Shown here piece after piece: positions 1 to 11,204 of a stretch of DNA of 64,000 nucleotides. Position 1 is the stretch's first letter; every line of letters starts with the position of its first letter. The position numbers were made by a program, and so were the translations under genes. The notes beneath the pieces were generated by a model, which saw only the letters and a program-made list of their open reading frames with translations, was not told where the DNA came from and searched no databases. The DNA comes from Saccharina japonica. Lineage: Eukaryota; Sar; Phaeophyceae; Laminariales; Laminariaceae. The DNA is taken from the NCBI GenBank assembly GCA_008828725.1, contig MEHQ01004504.1, forward strand, positions 1 through 64,000, written 5' to 3'.

Positions 1-903
1 GGTAAGTTCGGTATTTTTTCATGCCGGTACCCGACACTTCGGTACGATCGGTATTTTTTCGATACCAGTACCCGGCACTTGGGTAAGCTCGGTATGTTTT
101 GCGATACCGGTACGCGACACTTCAGTAAGTTTGGTACGCTCTCCACAATACCCCGGGTGCCGATATAACCTCGACCGCAATACGGGGGGTACCGGTATTT
201 GTTCGGTACGGCCTCGATACTGGTACCCGACACTTGAGTAAGTTCGGGACAGTACCCGACACTTGGGAAAATCGTGATTTTGTTTTTGTAACTGTACCCC
301 ACACGTTGGGAAGTTCGGTTTATTTCATCACCAGTACCCGACACTTTTATCGACCACAATACCGGGGGTACCGGTATTTGATCGGCACGGCCTCGATACC
401 CGTACCCGACACATGAGTATGTTCAGTACCCGACACTCGGGAAAAATCGGGATTGTGTATGTTCCTGTTCCCCAGACTTCGGAAAAGTCGGCATTGTTTC
501 GTCACCAGTACCCGGCACTTTCATCGACCGAAATACCGGTGGTACCGATATTTTTTCGGCACGGTCTTGTTACCGGTACCTGATACTTCGGCAAGCTCGG
601 TATCACAATGTTTTGGTATACCGTTAAGCGATCCTTTGGTAAGTTTGGTATGTTTTCTTTACCGGTACCCGACACATTGGTGACTTCGGTAATGTTTCGA
701 TACCAGTACCCGATATTTCGGTGAGTTTAAAAACACAAAATCGGTACCAGACACTCCGGTAACTTCAGTATTTTTCGATACCAGTACCCGTCACTTGCGT
801 AAACTCGGTATTTTCGCGATAGCGGTACCCGACACTTCGGTAAGATCGGTATGCTCCCCAAAAATACCCCAGGTAACGTATACCCTACGGAGCATTCCCT
901 TGT
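1..903. mobile_element. GGTACC-rich TIR element, copy 1 (5' truncated by window)
   Basis: The stretch is built from degenerate tandem units of about 40-60 bp around CGGTACCCGACACTTCGGTA, alternating with TTCGGTATTTTTTCGATAC. It ends near 903 in a terminal sequence related to ACCCTACCGAACATTCC. In later copies this sequence is the inverted partner of AAGGGTATGTTC at the other end. The left end lies outside the window. Short open frames here are by-products of the repeat. No transposase is visible. Confidence 0.75.
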
Positions 904-1201
904 ATGTGTTTATCCTCGATATTCGCTGAAACTGCCGACATGATGATTGGTTCAGGTCTCATCTCGCAGTATTTAAAAAAACGAAGGCAGCTAGACCACT
1001 CGCGTGTTCGCAATAGGCGCCAGTTTTTCTTTCGGTATCCCAAAACCTTCACCACATTGAATCATGTGTTTTTTTTGTTCATTTTCTGGTCGCGATGTAC
1101 TCACGTACCTGGTACGAGTAAAGGCCGCCACAAGCTGATAATCAACACGCGTCCAAGGTAAGCAAGCTATGCAGGTGACGAGTACAGCAGGGTACTTGTC
1201 T
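904..1201. repeat. Conserved spacer of the 4-copy composite array
   Basis: This non-coding spacer recurs at 4446-4713, 6519-6821 and 8468-8761. It includes the shared stretch TGGTCGCGATGTAC and, near its end, AAGGTAAGCAAGCTATG. I see no coding signal in it. Confidence 0.6.
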
Positions 1202-2043
1202 TCCTGCCTCTCCGTCAAACGTGGCGCCCTGTACCGTATGCTAGCCGCTTTTTAGTGAGGATTTTGCTACCACTGCTCTACGCGTGGGCTGCAGCAGCAG
1301 CACAGCAGCACTTGTTCGGGTACTTGGTAATCACTCTGTCCGCGTTGTTTTTTTTGGTAGATCTCGCAGTTCGCAGCAGAGCCTACACGTTTTTTCCCCC
1401 AGCAACATGATGTTCCCACTGATGGTAACCGCCCCTGCCCCCCCTTAATAACTCCGACCTCACTCTATACAGTATTGCAATGTTCTTACCGCTCACTTGA
1501 CCTCGAGAGTAACCTTATGCCTGGACCGTAACCTTAACCAACTATCCTTAACATCAAGCTTAGCCCCAACCTTAAACCTAGCAATCTTATTCCCCCCCTC
1601 CGTTTACAGTATTTCATCTCTTTAGACCCTTACCTTAAGTAATACCGGGTAGTAACCTTACAGACCCGTACCCTTAAGCTTGACCTTAGCCTTGGCTACC
1701 CTTCTGAAAATGTTCGTTTTCTCTTACCCTTACTCTAACCTTTTTTACAGAAAATGACCTTGAGGTGACATCCAGTGGAAACTTTGGTCCCTTTTTGGGT
1801 GCCTGTCTCGAGTTGTGCTTATGAGCAATTACGTGGTTAATAAGTCTGCTGCGAAGTGTGGGGTTTGCTAGAGAGGTGGCCGGACATGATAGTTTGATGG
1901 TCAATACTGATGCCAAGTACCCGAGCAAGTCCTGCTGTGCTGCGGCTGTAGCCCACGTTTAGAGTATAGAGTAGCAGAATCCTCATTAAAAAGCGGCTAG
2001 CATACGGTACAGGGCGCCACGTTTGACGGAGAGGCAGGGAGGA
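1202..2043. mobile_element. TCCTGCC-ended TIR element, copy 1
   Basis: An inverted repeat of about 70 bp bounds the element. The left end begins TCCTGCCTCTCCGTCAAACG and runs through GGCGCCCTGTACCGTATGC. The right end (about 1971-2043) is its reverse complement. The 700-bp core has many degenerate CCTTA/CCTAA motifs on the plus strand. It is non-coding and non-autonomous. Three further copies lie at 4714, 6822 and 8762. Confidence 0.75.
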
Positions 2044-2074
2044 CCTTCACCACCTCGTGCGGCGAAGCTAAGTA

Positions 2075-2869
2075 GCGAGCTGCGTTTCGCAGCGACACCC
2101 AAAATATTCCTTCTTCGCACTTTTTGCAGCTGGTTTTTTAGAGTTGGAAAACGAAATTTGGGCATGGTTGTGTGTCATCGACCATATGAAAAAATGACCA
2201 CTGGTCTTTTTTGATTTTTTTTTTTTTGCGTTCTGAGATAACATTTTTTCTGTTTTTTCTGATTTTTCTGGCAACTTTATACCCCTCCCTATATTCACGA
2301 AAAAAAGCATAAAAAAATCAAAAAAGACAGCGCGTCAGTTTTTTTGCATATGGTCATGTCACGCACAAACCATGAAAATTTCGCTTTTCCAACTCTCAAA
2401 ACGCAAAGTGCAAAAATGATTCGTCCGTGAAAGTACCTCGAAAATTGTTACGCCAGGTTCATGTTAAAAAGTCTAGTACTTTTGGAAGGGGCGGTAAATA
2501 TAACAGCCTTGCAGTTTTCTCAGAAACAAAACAAATGTCACAAAAATGTTCCCTTGTTGATTACGATCATGTCAACAGCTTCTAGTGTCGGATTATTCAG
2601 ACGTATGGCCGAGTTTCATGGCCTAAATACGAAATTTATAATGAATTTAAGTATGGGCAGTTTCAACCCCTATACAACAACGCCTCCGCAAGTAATACGA
2701 AAAATGTCCATATCTCGCGAACTACAACTCGTACGCCAAAAATCTCTTCAGCGATGTGTTCCCCTTGTTCATGCGGGCATGTGGATGTCTTTAGTATTGA
2801 AAATATCAACGGATTCCGGTTTTTATTGCCCGAAGGTGGAATCTCACGCTTGTTGCTGGAACCAGCTCG
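2075..2869. mobile_element. AGCTGG-type TIR element inserted in array unit 1
   Basis: The stretch is absent from the other three array units, so it is an insertion. The left end reads TA-GCGAGCTGCG and the right end GGAACCAGCTCG-TA. This matches the TA-flanked CGAGCTGG family seen better at 60323 and 35479. An inner fold-back pairs about 2115-2200 with 2330-2425 (GAGTTGGAAAACGAAAT against its complement). The 145-codon open frame inside shows no recognisable domain and is probably chance. Confidence 0.6.
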
Positions 2870-2879
2870 TACCCTGTTT

Positions 2880-2960
2880 GTACTCGTCAGCTACATAAGA
2901 AGCTTGCTTGCGACTGGCAGCTTGTTTTGGTGACCTTCATCTCCACCAGCGAGGTAAGAT
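2880..2960 (+). repeat. Exon-edge-like remnant ending in GCGAG|GTAAG
   Basis: The sequence GTACTCGTCAGCTACAT..GCTTGCTTGCGACTGGCAG..CACCAGCGAG is followed by GTAAGATTT, which looks like a 5' splice site. The same block occurs at about 5815-5900, 7697-7780 and, more diverged, 9640-9715. The GGTACC-rich element always starts just downstream. It may descend from an exon 3' end copied with the array, but no long frame is kept. Confidence 0.35.
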
Positions 2961-3640
2961 TTCACGGGTATGTTCGTGAGGGTGCGTACCAAAGCATACC
3001 GGGGGGCATTTGTTCATAAATCTCGGTGCCCGACTCTTCGGTAAGTTCGGTATTTGTTTTCTACCGGTAGCCGACACTTCGGTAACTTCGGTATTATTTC
3101 GATACCGGTACCCCACACTTGGTTAAGCACGGTATTTTTGGTATACCGTTACCCGACCCTTCAGTATATTCGGCACGCTCCCCAAACATACCCCGGGTAC
3201 CGATATACCTTCGAAGATAATACCGGTGGTACCTATAGTTGTTCGGTACCGTTTCGATACCGGTACCCGTTGCTTCGTTAAGCTCGGTGTTTTTTTGTAT
3301 GCATATGCGAGACCCTTGGGTAAGTTCGGTATTGTGTTTTTCCCGGCATACGACACTTCTGTAGCTTCGGTAATGTTTTGATACCAGTACTAGATACGTC
3401 GGTAAGTTTTTAGTTTGGTTTTCCGGTACCCGACATTTGCGTACGTTCGGTATTTGATATACACCGGTACCCGATACTTCAGTAACTTCGGTATTGTTTC
3501 GGTACTTTTTTCGATACCACTACCTGACACTTCGGTAAGCTCGGTGTTTTTGCGATACCTACACCCGACTCTTCGGTAAAGTCGGTACGCTCCCCAAAAA
3601 CGACCCCGGGTAACGTTATACCCTACCGAACATTCCAGTG
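2961..3640. mobile_element. GGTACC-rich TIR element, copy 2
   Basis: The left end has CACGGGTATGTTCG and the right end CCCTACCGAACATTCC; these are inverted relatives of each other. The core is the same 40-60 bp GGTACCCGACACTTCGG minisatellite. It is non-coding. Confidence 0.7.
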
Positions 3641-4581
3641 TAAAAGGTATTGGTAGATTTTCGATCACACTTCTGACATGATTACAGGTCCAGGTGTCAC
3701 CTCGCAGTACATTCTAAAAACGAACGCAGAATTACTCGCGTGTTCCGAGTAGGCCCCAATTTTTTGGGGGATTCCAAAACTACCACCTCTCTCAATCATC
3801 ATAAATCTCGGTGCCCGACTCTTCGGTAAGTTCGGTATTTGTTTTCTACCGGTAGCCGACACTTCGGTAACTTCGGTATTTTGTCGATACCGGTACCCAC
3901 ACTTGGTTAAGCACGGTATTTTTGGTATACCGTTACCCGACCCTTCAGTATATTCGGCACGCTCCCCAAAAATACCCCGGGTACCGATATACCTTCGACC
4001 ATAATACCGGTGGTACCTATAGTTGTTCGGTACCGTTTCGATACCGGTACCCGTTGCTTCGTTAAGCTCGGTGTTTTTTTTTGTATACATATGCGAGACC
4101 CTTGGGTAAGTTCGGTATTGTGTTTTTCCCGGCATACGACACTTCTGTAGCTTCGATAATGTTTTGATACCAGTACTAGATACATCGATATTGTTAGTTT
4201 GGTTTTCCGGTACCCGACATTAGCGTACGTTCGGTATTTGATACGCACCGGTACCCGATACTTCAGTACCTTCGGTATTTTCTCGGTACTTTTTTCGATA
4301 CCACTACCTGACACTTTGGTAAGCTCGGTGTTTTTGCGATACCTACACCCGACTCTTCGGTAAAGTCGGTACGCTCCCCAAAAACGACCCCGGGTAACGT
4401 TATACCCTACCGAACATTCCAGTGTAAAAGGTATTGGTAGATTTTCGATCATACTTCTGACATGATTACAGGTCCAGGTGTCACCTCGCAGTACATTCTA
4501 GAAACGAACGCAGAATTACTCGCGTGTTCCGAGTAGGCCCCAATTTTTTGGGGGATTCCAAAACTACCACCTCTCTCAATC
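3013..4581. repeat. Direct tandem duplication of about 790 bp
   Basis: The segment from CATAAATCTCGGTGCCCGAC (about 3013) to CTCTCTCAATCA (about 3801) is repeated at about 3802-4581 with few differences. The second GGTACC-rich element and its spacer were therefore doubled in this unit only. The conserved edges show an unequal exchange within the array after the units had diverged. Confidence 0.8.
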
Positions 4582-4713
4582 AGATGTTGGGTATTCGGTG
4601 CATTTTCTGGTCGCGATGTACCCATGGTACGAGTGAAGGCCGCCACAAGCTGAATCACAATCCTAAGGTAAGCAAGCTATGCGTGGATGACGAGTACAGC
4701 AGGGCACTTGTCT

Positions 4714-5782
4714 TCCTGCCTCTCCGTCAAACGTGGCGCCCTGTACCGTATGCAGCCACTTTTCAATGAGGATTTTGCTACGACTGCTTTACGCGTTGGC
4801 TACAGCAGCAGCACAGCAGCACTTGTTCGGGTACTTGGTAATCACTCTGTCCGCGTTGTTTTTTTAGTAGATCTCCCAGTTCGCAGCAGAGCCTACACGT
4901 TTTTTCCCCCAGCAACAAGATGTTTTCGCTAGCCGAAATAATCTTTGCCCGGGATGGACACTTCCTGCTGAAAGCAATCTAAAGTCACCTGACTCAAGCA
5001 GCTCAACAGGTAGTTCCTCCCATGATTTCTATCTAGTTCGCTAGAAGGGACTTCCTGTTGAGCTGCTCCAGTCACTCGACTGTCGTAGCTCAACAGGTAG
5101 TCCTTTCTGGCGAACGACCGACGAGACAGGAACCGAAGCAAGGGCTGACATTCCCACTGATGGTAACCGCCCCTGCCCCCTCTTAATAACTCCGACCTCA
5201 CTCTATACCAGTATGTGCCAATTTCTTACCGCTCACTTGACTCGAGAGGTAACCTTATGCCTGGACCGTAAACCTTATCAACTATCCTTAACATCAAGCT
5301 TAGCCCCAACCTTAAACCTAGCAATCTTATTCCCCCCCTCCGTTTACAGTATTTCATCTCTTTAGACCCTTACCTTGAGTAATACCGGGTAGTAACCTTA
5401 CAGACCCGTACCCTTAAGCTTGACCTTAGCCTTGGCTACCCTTCTGAAATGTTCGTTTTCTCTTACCCTTACTCTAACCTTTTTTACAGAAAATGACCTT
5501 GAGGTGACATCCAGTGGAAACTTTGGTCCCTTTTTGGGTGCCTGTCTCGAGTTGTGCTTATGAGAAATTACGTGGTTAATAAGTCTGCTGCGAAGTGTGG
5601 GGTTTGCTAGAGAAGTGGCCGGACATGATAGTTTGATGGTCAATACTGATGCCAAGTACTCGAGCAAGTCCTGCTGTGCTGCGGCTGTAGCCCACGTTTA
5701 GAGTATACGGTAGCAGAATCCTCATTAAAAAGCGACTAGCATACGGTACAGGGCGCCACGTTTGACAGAGAGGCAGGGAGGA
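4714..5782. mobile_element. TCCTGCC-ended TIR element, copy 2, with 227-bp insertion
   Basis: It has the same TIRs as copy 1. About 4923-5149 is extra sequence missing from the other three copies. It holds its own inverted repeat (CAGCTCAACAGGTAG against CTTCCTGTTGAGCTGCT), so it looks like a small fold-back insertion. Confidence 0.7.
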
Positions 5783-5901
5783 CCCTCACACATCCTGCGG
5801 GAAAGTGAGTACTCTTTATGTACTCGTCAGCTACATTCGAAGCTTGCTTGCGACTGGCAGCTTATTTTGGTGACCTTCATCTCCACCAGCGAGGTGAGAT
5901 T
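5783..5901 (+). repeat. Exon-edge-like remnant, second copy
   Basis: This block matches 2880-2960 and also ends in CACCAGCGAG|GTGAGATT. It adjoins the left TIR (CCAAGGGTATATTCC) of the next GGTACC-rich element. Confidence 0.35.
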
Positions 5902-6518
5902 CCAAGGGTATATTCCCTAGGGTATGTACAAAGTTTACCGGGGGTTATTTGCTTTGTAAACACCTGTACCCGACTGTTCGGTAACTTCGTTTTTTTTCAT
6001 ACTAGTACTCGACACTTCGGTAATTTTTCGATGCCAGTACCCAACTCTTGGGTAAGCTCGGTATTTTTCCGATTCGGGTACCCGACACTTCGGTATGTTG
6101 GGTACGCTTTCCTAAAAAAAAACCCTGGTACCGATATAACTTCGACCACTATACCGGTGGTACCGATATTTTTTCGGTACCGTCTCGCTACCGGTACCTG
6201 ATACTTCAGCAAGCTCAGTATTGTTTTGGTACACCGTTACGCGATCCTTTGGTAAGTTCGGTATTGCTTATATACCGGTACCCGACGCTTTGGTGACTTC
6301 GGTAATGTTTCGATACCAGTACCCGATATATCGGTGAGTTTAACAAAAAGAAATCGGTACCAGACACTTCGGTAACTTCGGTATTTTTTTTTACTAGTAC
6401 CCGTCACTTGAGTAAACTCGGTATTTTAGCGATAGCGGTACCCGACACTTCGGTAAGCTCGGTACGCTCCCCGATAATACTCCGGGTGACGTATACCCTA
6501 CCGAACATTCCCTTGTAT
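5902..6518. mobile_element. GGTACC-rich TIR element, copy 3
   Basis: The left end CCAAGGGTATATTCCCTAGG and the right end CCCTACCGAACATTCCCTTG form an imperfect TIR pair around the GGTACCCGACACTTCGG minisatellite core. Confidence 0.72.
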
Positions 6519-6821
6519 GCGTTTATGCTCGATTTTCGCTGAAACTGCCGACATGATGATTGGTTCAGGTCTCATCTCGCAGTATTTAAAAAAAACGAAG
6601 GCTGCTGGACCACTCGCGTGCTCGGAATAGGCCCCAGTTTTTATTTCGGTATACGTGTACCAAAACCAGCACACCCATGAATCAGATGTTCATACCGTGC
6701 ATTTTCTGGTCGCGATGTACTCACGTACCTGGTACGAGTGAAGGCCGCCACAAGCTGCAAATCAACATGCGGCTAAGGTAAGCAAGCTATGCGGGTGACG
6801 AGTACAGCAGGGTACTTGTCT

Positions 6822-7662
6822 TCCTGCCTCTCCGTCAAACGTGGCGCCCTGTACCGTATGAGCCGCTTTTTCATGAGGATTTTGCTACCACTGCTCTACG
6901 CGTGGGCTACAGCAGCAGCACAGCAGCACTTGTTCGGGTACTTGGTAATCACTCTGTCCGCGTTGTTTTTTTAGTAGATCTCCCAGTTCGCAGCAGAGCC
7001 TACACGTTTTTTCTCCCAGCGACATGACGTTCCCACTGATGGTAACCGCCCCTTCCCCCTGCTTAATAACTCCGACCTCACTCTATACAGTATTGTAATG
7101 TTCTTACCGCTCACTTGACCTCGAGAGTAACCTTATGACTGGACCCTAACCTTAATCAACGATCCTTAACATCAAGCTTAGCCCCAACCTTAAACCTAGC
7201 AATCTTATTTCTCCCTTACGTTTACTGTATTTCATCTCTTTAGACCCTTACCTTGAGTAATACCGGGTAGTAACTTAACAGACCCGTACCCTTAAGCTTG
7301 ACCTTAGCCTTGGCTACCCTTCTGAAATGTTCGTTTTCTCTTACCCTTACTCTAACCGTTTTTACAGAAAATGACCTTGAGGTGACATCCAGTGGAAATT
7401 TTGGTCCCTTTTTGGGTGCCTGTCTCGGAGTTGTGCTTATGAGCAATTACGTGGTTAATAAGTCTGCTGCGAAGTGTGGGGTTTGCTAGAGAGGTGGCCG
7501 GACATGATAGTTTGATGGTCAATACTGATGCCAAGTACCCGAGCAAGTCCTGCTGTGCTGCGGCTGTAGCCCACGTTTTTGAGTATACAGTAGCAGAATC
7601 CTCATTAAGAAACGACTAGCATACGGTACAGGGCGCCACGTTTGACGGAGAGGCAGGGAGGA
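6822..7662. mobile_element. TCCTGCC-ended TIR element, copy 3
   Basis: It is 841 bp long with 70-bp TIRs like copy 1. It has no insertion and no coding frame with recognisable content. Confidence 0.75.
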
Positions 7663-7781
7663 CCCTCACCCATCGTACGGGAAAGTGAATACTCTTTATG
7701 TACTCGTCAGCTACATTCGAAGCTTGCTTGCGACTGGCAGCTTGTTGTGGTGACCTACACCTCTACCAGCGAGGTGAGATT

Positions 7782-8467
7782 TCAAGGGTATGTTCTCTAG
7801 GGTACGCACCAAAGTATACCCGGGGGAATTTTCTCGGTTAATGCCTGTGCCCGACTGTTCGGTAAGTTCGGTATTTTTTCATACCGGTACCCGACACTTC
7901 GGTACGATCGGTACTTTTTCGATACCAGTACCCGGCACTTGGGTAAGCTCGGTATGTTTTGCGATACCGGTACGCGACACTTCAGTAAGTTTGTTACGTT
8001 CTCCAAAATACCCAGTGTGCCGATATAACCTCGACAACAATACGGGGGGTACCGGTATTTGTTCGGTACGGCCCTCGATACTGGTACCCGACACTTGAGT
8101 AAGTTCGGTACCCGACACTTGGGAAAATCGTGATTTTCTTTTGTACCTGTACCCCACACTTTGGAAAGTTCGGTATTTTTCGTCACCAGTATCCGGCACT
8201 TTAATCGACCACAATACCGGGTTTTTTTGTTTTGTTCGGTACCGTCTCGATACCGGTACTTGATACTTCGGTAAGCTCGGTATTTGTTTTTTGCCGGTAC
8301 CCAACACTTCCATATATTTTCGGTAATTTGTTTGATACCGGTACCTGGCACTTTGGTAAGCTCGGTGTTTTTGTGATACCCGGGTTCCCGACACTTCGGT
8401 AATTTCGGTGCGCTCCCCAGAAACACCCCGGGTAACGGTATTCCCTACCGAATATTCCATTATAAAA
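7782..8467. mobile_element. GGTACC-rich TIR element, copy 4
   Basis: The left end TCAAGGGTATGTTCTCTAGG and the right end TTCCCTACCGAATATTCC form the TIR. The start of its core (7840-8110) is almost identical to the first 250 bases of the window, so copies 1 and 4 share recent ancestry. Confidence 0.72.
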
Positions 8468-8761
8468 GTTCATGGTAGATTTTCGATAATACTTGTGACA
8501 TGATGATAGGTTCAGGTTTCACCTCGCAGTACTTTCTAAAAGCGAATGGCAGAATTACTCGCGTGTTACGACTAGGCGCCAAGTTTTCTTTAGGTATCCC
8601 AAATCTATCACCCCTCTCAATCAGATGATGTTTATTCGGTGCATTTTCTGGTCGCGATGTACCCATGGTACGAGTGAAGGCCGCCACAAGCAAGCTGCCA
8701 ATCAAGATCTGTATAAGGTAAGCAAGCTATGCGGGTGACGAGCACAGCAGGGTACTTGTCT

Positions 8762-9603
8762 TCCTGCCTCTCCGTCAAACGTGGCGCCCTGTACAGTATG
8801 CTAGCCGTTTTTTCATGAGGATTTTGCTACCCCTGCTTTATAGCGTGGGCTACAGCAGCAGCACAGCAGCACTTGTTCGGGTACTTGGCAATCACTCTGT
8901 CCGCGTTGTTTTTTTAGTAGATCTCGCAACTCGCAGCAGAGCCTACACGTTTTTTCCCCCAGCAACATGATGTTCCCACTGATGGTAACCGCCCCTGCCC
9001 CCTGCTTAATACCTCCGACCTCACTCTATACAGTATTGCAATGTTGTTACCGCTCACTTGACCTCGAGAGTAACCTTATGCCTGGACCGTAACCTTAACC
9101 AACTGTCCTTACCATCAAGCTTAGCCCCAACCTTAAACCTAGCAATCTTTTTTCTCCTTTACGTTTACAGTTTTTCGTCTCTTTAGACCCTTACCTTCAG
9201 TAATACCGGGTAGTAACTTAACAGACCCGTACCCTTAAGCTTGACCTTAGCCTTGGCTACCCTTCTGAAATGTTCGTTTTCTCTTACCCTTACTCTAACC
9301 GTTTTTACAGAAAATGACCCTGAGGTGACATCCAGTGGAAACTTTGGACCCTTTTTGGGTGCCTGTCTCGAGTTGTGCTTATGAGAAATTACGTGGTTAA
9401 TAAGTCTGCTGCGAAGTGTGGGGTTTGCTAGAGAAGTGGCCGGACATGATAGTTTGATGGTCAATACTGATGCCAAGTACCCGAGCAAGTCCTGCTGTGC
9501 TGCAACTATAGCCCACGTTTAGAGTATACGGTAGCAGAATCCTCATTAAGAAACGACTAGCATACGGTACAGGGCGCCACGTTTGACGGAGAGGCAGGAA
9601 GGA
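8762..9603. mobile_element. TCCTGCC-ended TIR element, copy 4
   Basis: It is 842 bp with the same TIRs. After it the array ends in a diverged exon-edge remnant (9604-9720). From 9721 to about 10057 I see neither a gene nor a clear repeat. Confidence 0.75.
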
Positions 9604-10057
9604 CCCTTACACATCGTGCGGGAAGTACTCTGTATGTTCTCGTCATCTACGTAGCGTTTTTACCTTCTGCGTAGGTTGTCCGGCATCTGGCGGCGGCCTT
9701 CACCAGCGAGGTAATTTATAAGGCTGCGAGATAAAGACGCTCGTTTCTTCGCCTTGAGCCGCTTCTGGCGTTGACGTTAACGTTGAGGGTGTGCTGTGGC
9801 GTCTCCAGTGAGCACTATCGCTTAATACCCGCAGGTTTTCGATGTTTAGGCATGCATGTTTGTTTTTTGAGCCGTAGCATGTATATACAGTAGTATGCAC
9901 GTATCAGTTATTCTGGCGTAGAGACTTGCCTTATAGAGCTTTCTGAGGGATTGCTCGGCATGTCGACCCCAGTGACGCTCTCTCCGAGTGTTCGTGGGTT
10001 TCTGTGCACAGGAGGCGTAGATGATGAGTATTTCATTAACAATAACAAGGTTTGTAG

Positions 10058-10618
10058 TTATATGTGTCGTCTGCTCGGATATACCGCCCACGCCAATCTA
10101 ATCGACCCCCCCTCCCCTCCCCCTCCCACTCGCAACTTAAATTCGAAACCCCATCCATCCCCCGCCCCCCCCTCTATCCCAGGGCCGCGCTTCACACAAG
10201 TGCAGGACATCTGCGTCCTCTGCTCGGATGAACTACCACACGAATCAAATCGATACCCCCCGCCCTGTCCTTACCGCTCCCGTCCGTATACAACTACAAA
10301 CACAAACCTCTTCAACTTCCTCCTCCTCAACCCCCCGCTCTTGCATAACATCCAGCATGCCGGTGTCCTCTGCCCGAATACATATATACCATCCACACGA
10401 TACGCTATTGAAATCGATCCCTCCCCCCCCCCCCCCCTTCCCCTTTCTCCATAGTAACCGACAAAAACAAAAAAACACCAGCCCCCCATCCCCCCCCGCC
10501 CCCTCTTTCGCCCCCTGTTCCCACCCCCCGCCCCCTCCCCCCTTCTCCCTCCCTCTTTCCCCTTCCCACCTCTCCCCTCCCTCTTCCCCACCATTGCCGC
10601 CTCCTCCAAATCTTGCAG
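10058..10618 (+). repeat. Two decoy acceptor/exon starts and C-rich tract upstream of the real exon
   Basis: The exon start of gene 1 (CAG|GACATCTGCGTCC followed by TGCTCGGA) appears earlier as a near-identical copy at about 10200-10230. A more diverged copy sits at about 10060-10080 (TGTGTCGTCTGCTCGGAT). After each copy come the related words CCAATCTAATCGA / GAATCAAATCGAT and then long C runs. The block is a tandem duplication of an intron 3' end plus exon start. It also supplies about 400 bp of C-rich pyrimidine tract. Confidence 0.6.
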
Positions 10619-11156
10619 GACATCTGCGTCCTATGCTCGGACGTTCTGGCTGAAAACGCCGGTGACGCCACGGCCGAGACTACCACACCGGCTCCCGTCA
10701 CCGCCTCTACCACCACGGCAGCTCCCGTTGCCGCCACCATCACTCTGCCGCCTTTGACGTCGCCTGCGGCTCCGGTTGACACCCCCGCGCCCATTACGCC
10801 TGTGGCTCCCACTGGAACTCCCGCGCCCATCATCACTGCGGCTCCGGTTGACACGCCCGCGCCCACCACGCCTGCGACTCCGGTTGACACCGCCGCGCCC
10901 ATCACGCCTGCGGCTCCCACTGGAACTCCCGCGCCCATCACGACTGCGGCTCCGGTTGACACCCCCGCCCCCATCACGCCGGCGGCTCCCACTGGAGCTC
11001 CCGCGCCCATCACGGACTCTAGTGCCCCCGAAATTGTGGTGGACGACTGCGGCTGCGTGGAGAGCATGTCGCAGACAGAGGTCGAGGTGCTGGAACGGCT
11101 GGGAAAGGCGATGGTGTGCGACCTTTCTTGCTCCGACGGCAGCGACCTTGTGTGGG
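10619..11156 (+). CDS. Gene 1, penultimate exon: Cys motif plus Pro/Thr-rich linker of a secreted-type protein
   Basis: An internal exon, phase 0 in and phase 1 out, 179 codons. The acceptor TCTTGCAG follows a very long C-rich tract; the donor is TGGG|GTAAGT. The protein opens DICVLCSD, runs through about 85 residues of repeated P-A-P-x-T/D-T-P-A-P-I-T-P blocks (residues ~50-135), and ends with a Cys cluster (DDCGC, CDLSCSD). Joined at 15705 it continues in frame as VWDVINCN. The Pro/Thr linker between Cys modules resembles extracellular or cell-wall glycoproteins, which fits the signal peptide of its paralogue at 56.9 kb. Earlier exons were not found. The function is unknown. GC content is far above that of the flanks. 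Confidence 0.72.
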
Positions 11157-11204
11157 GTAAGTTTTTTTTTTTTGTAATAGGTTTTGAATTGTCCGTGTAG
11201 GATA

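Noticed and set aside
2461..2898. 145-codon frame as a transposase
   Set aside because: No catalytic motif or similarity was seen; it spans the interior and the right end of an AGCTGG-type element.
1..9603. LTR retrotransposon array
   Set aside because: The paired ends are inverted rather than direct, and no reverse transcriptase or integrase text was found.
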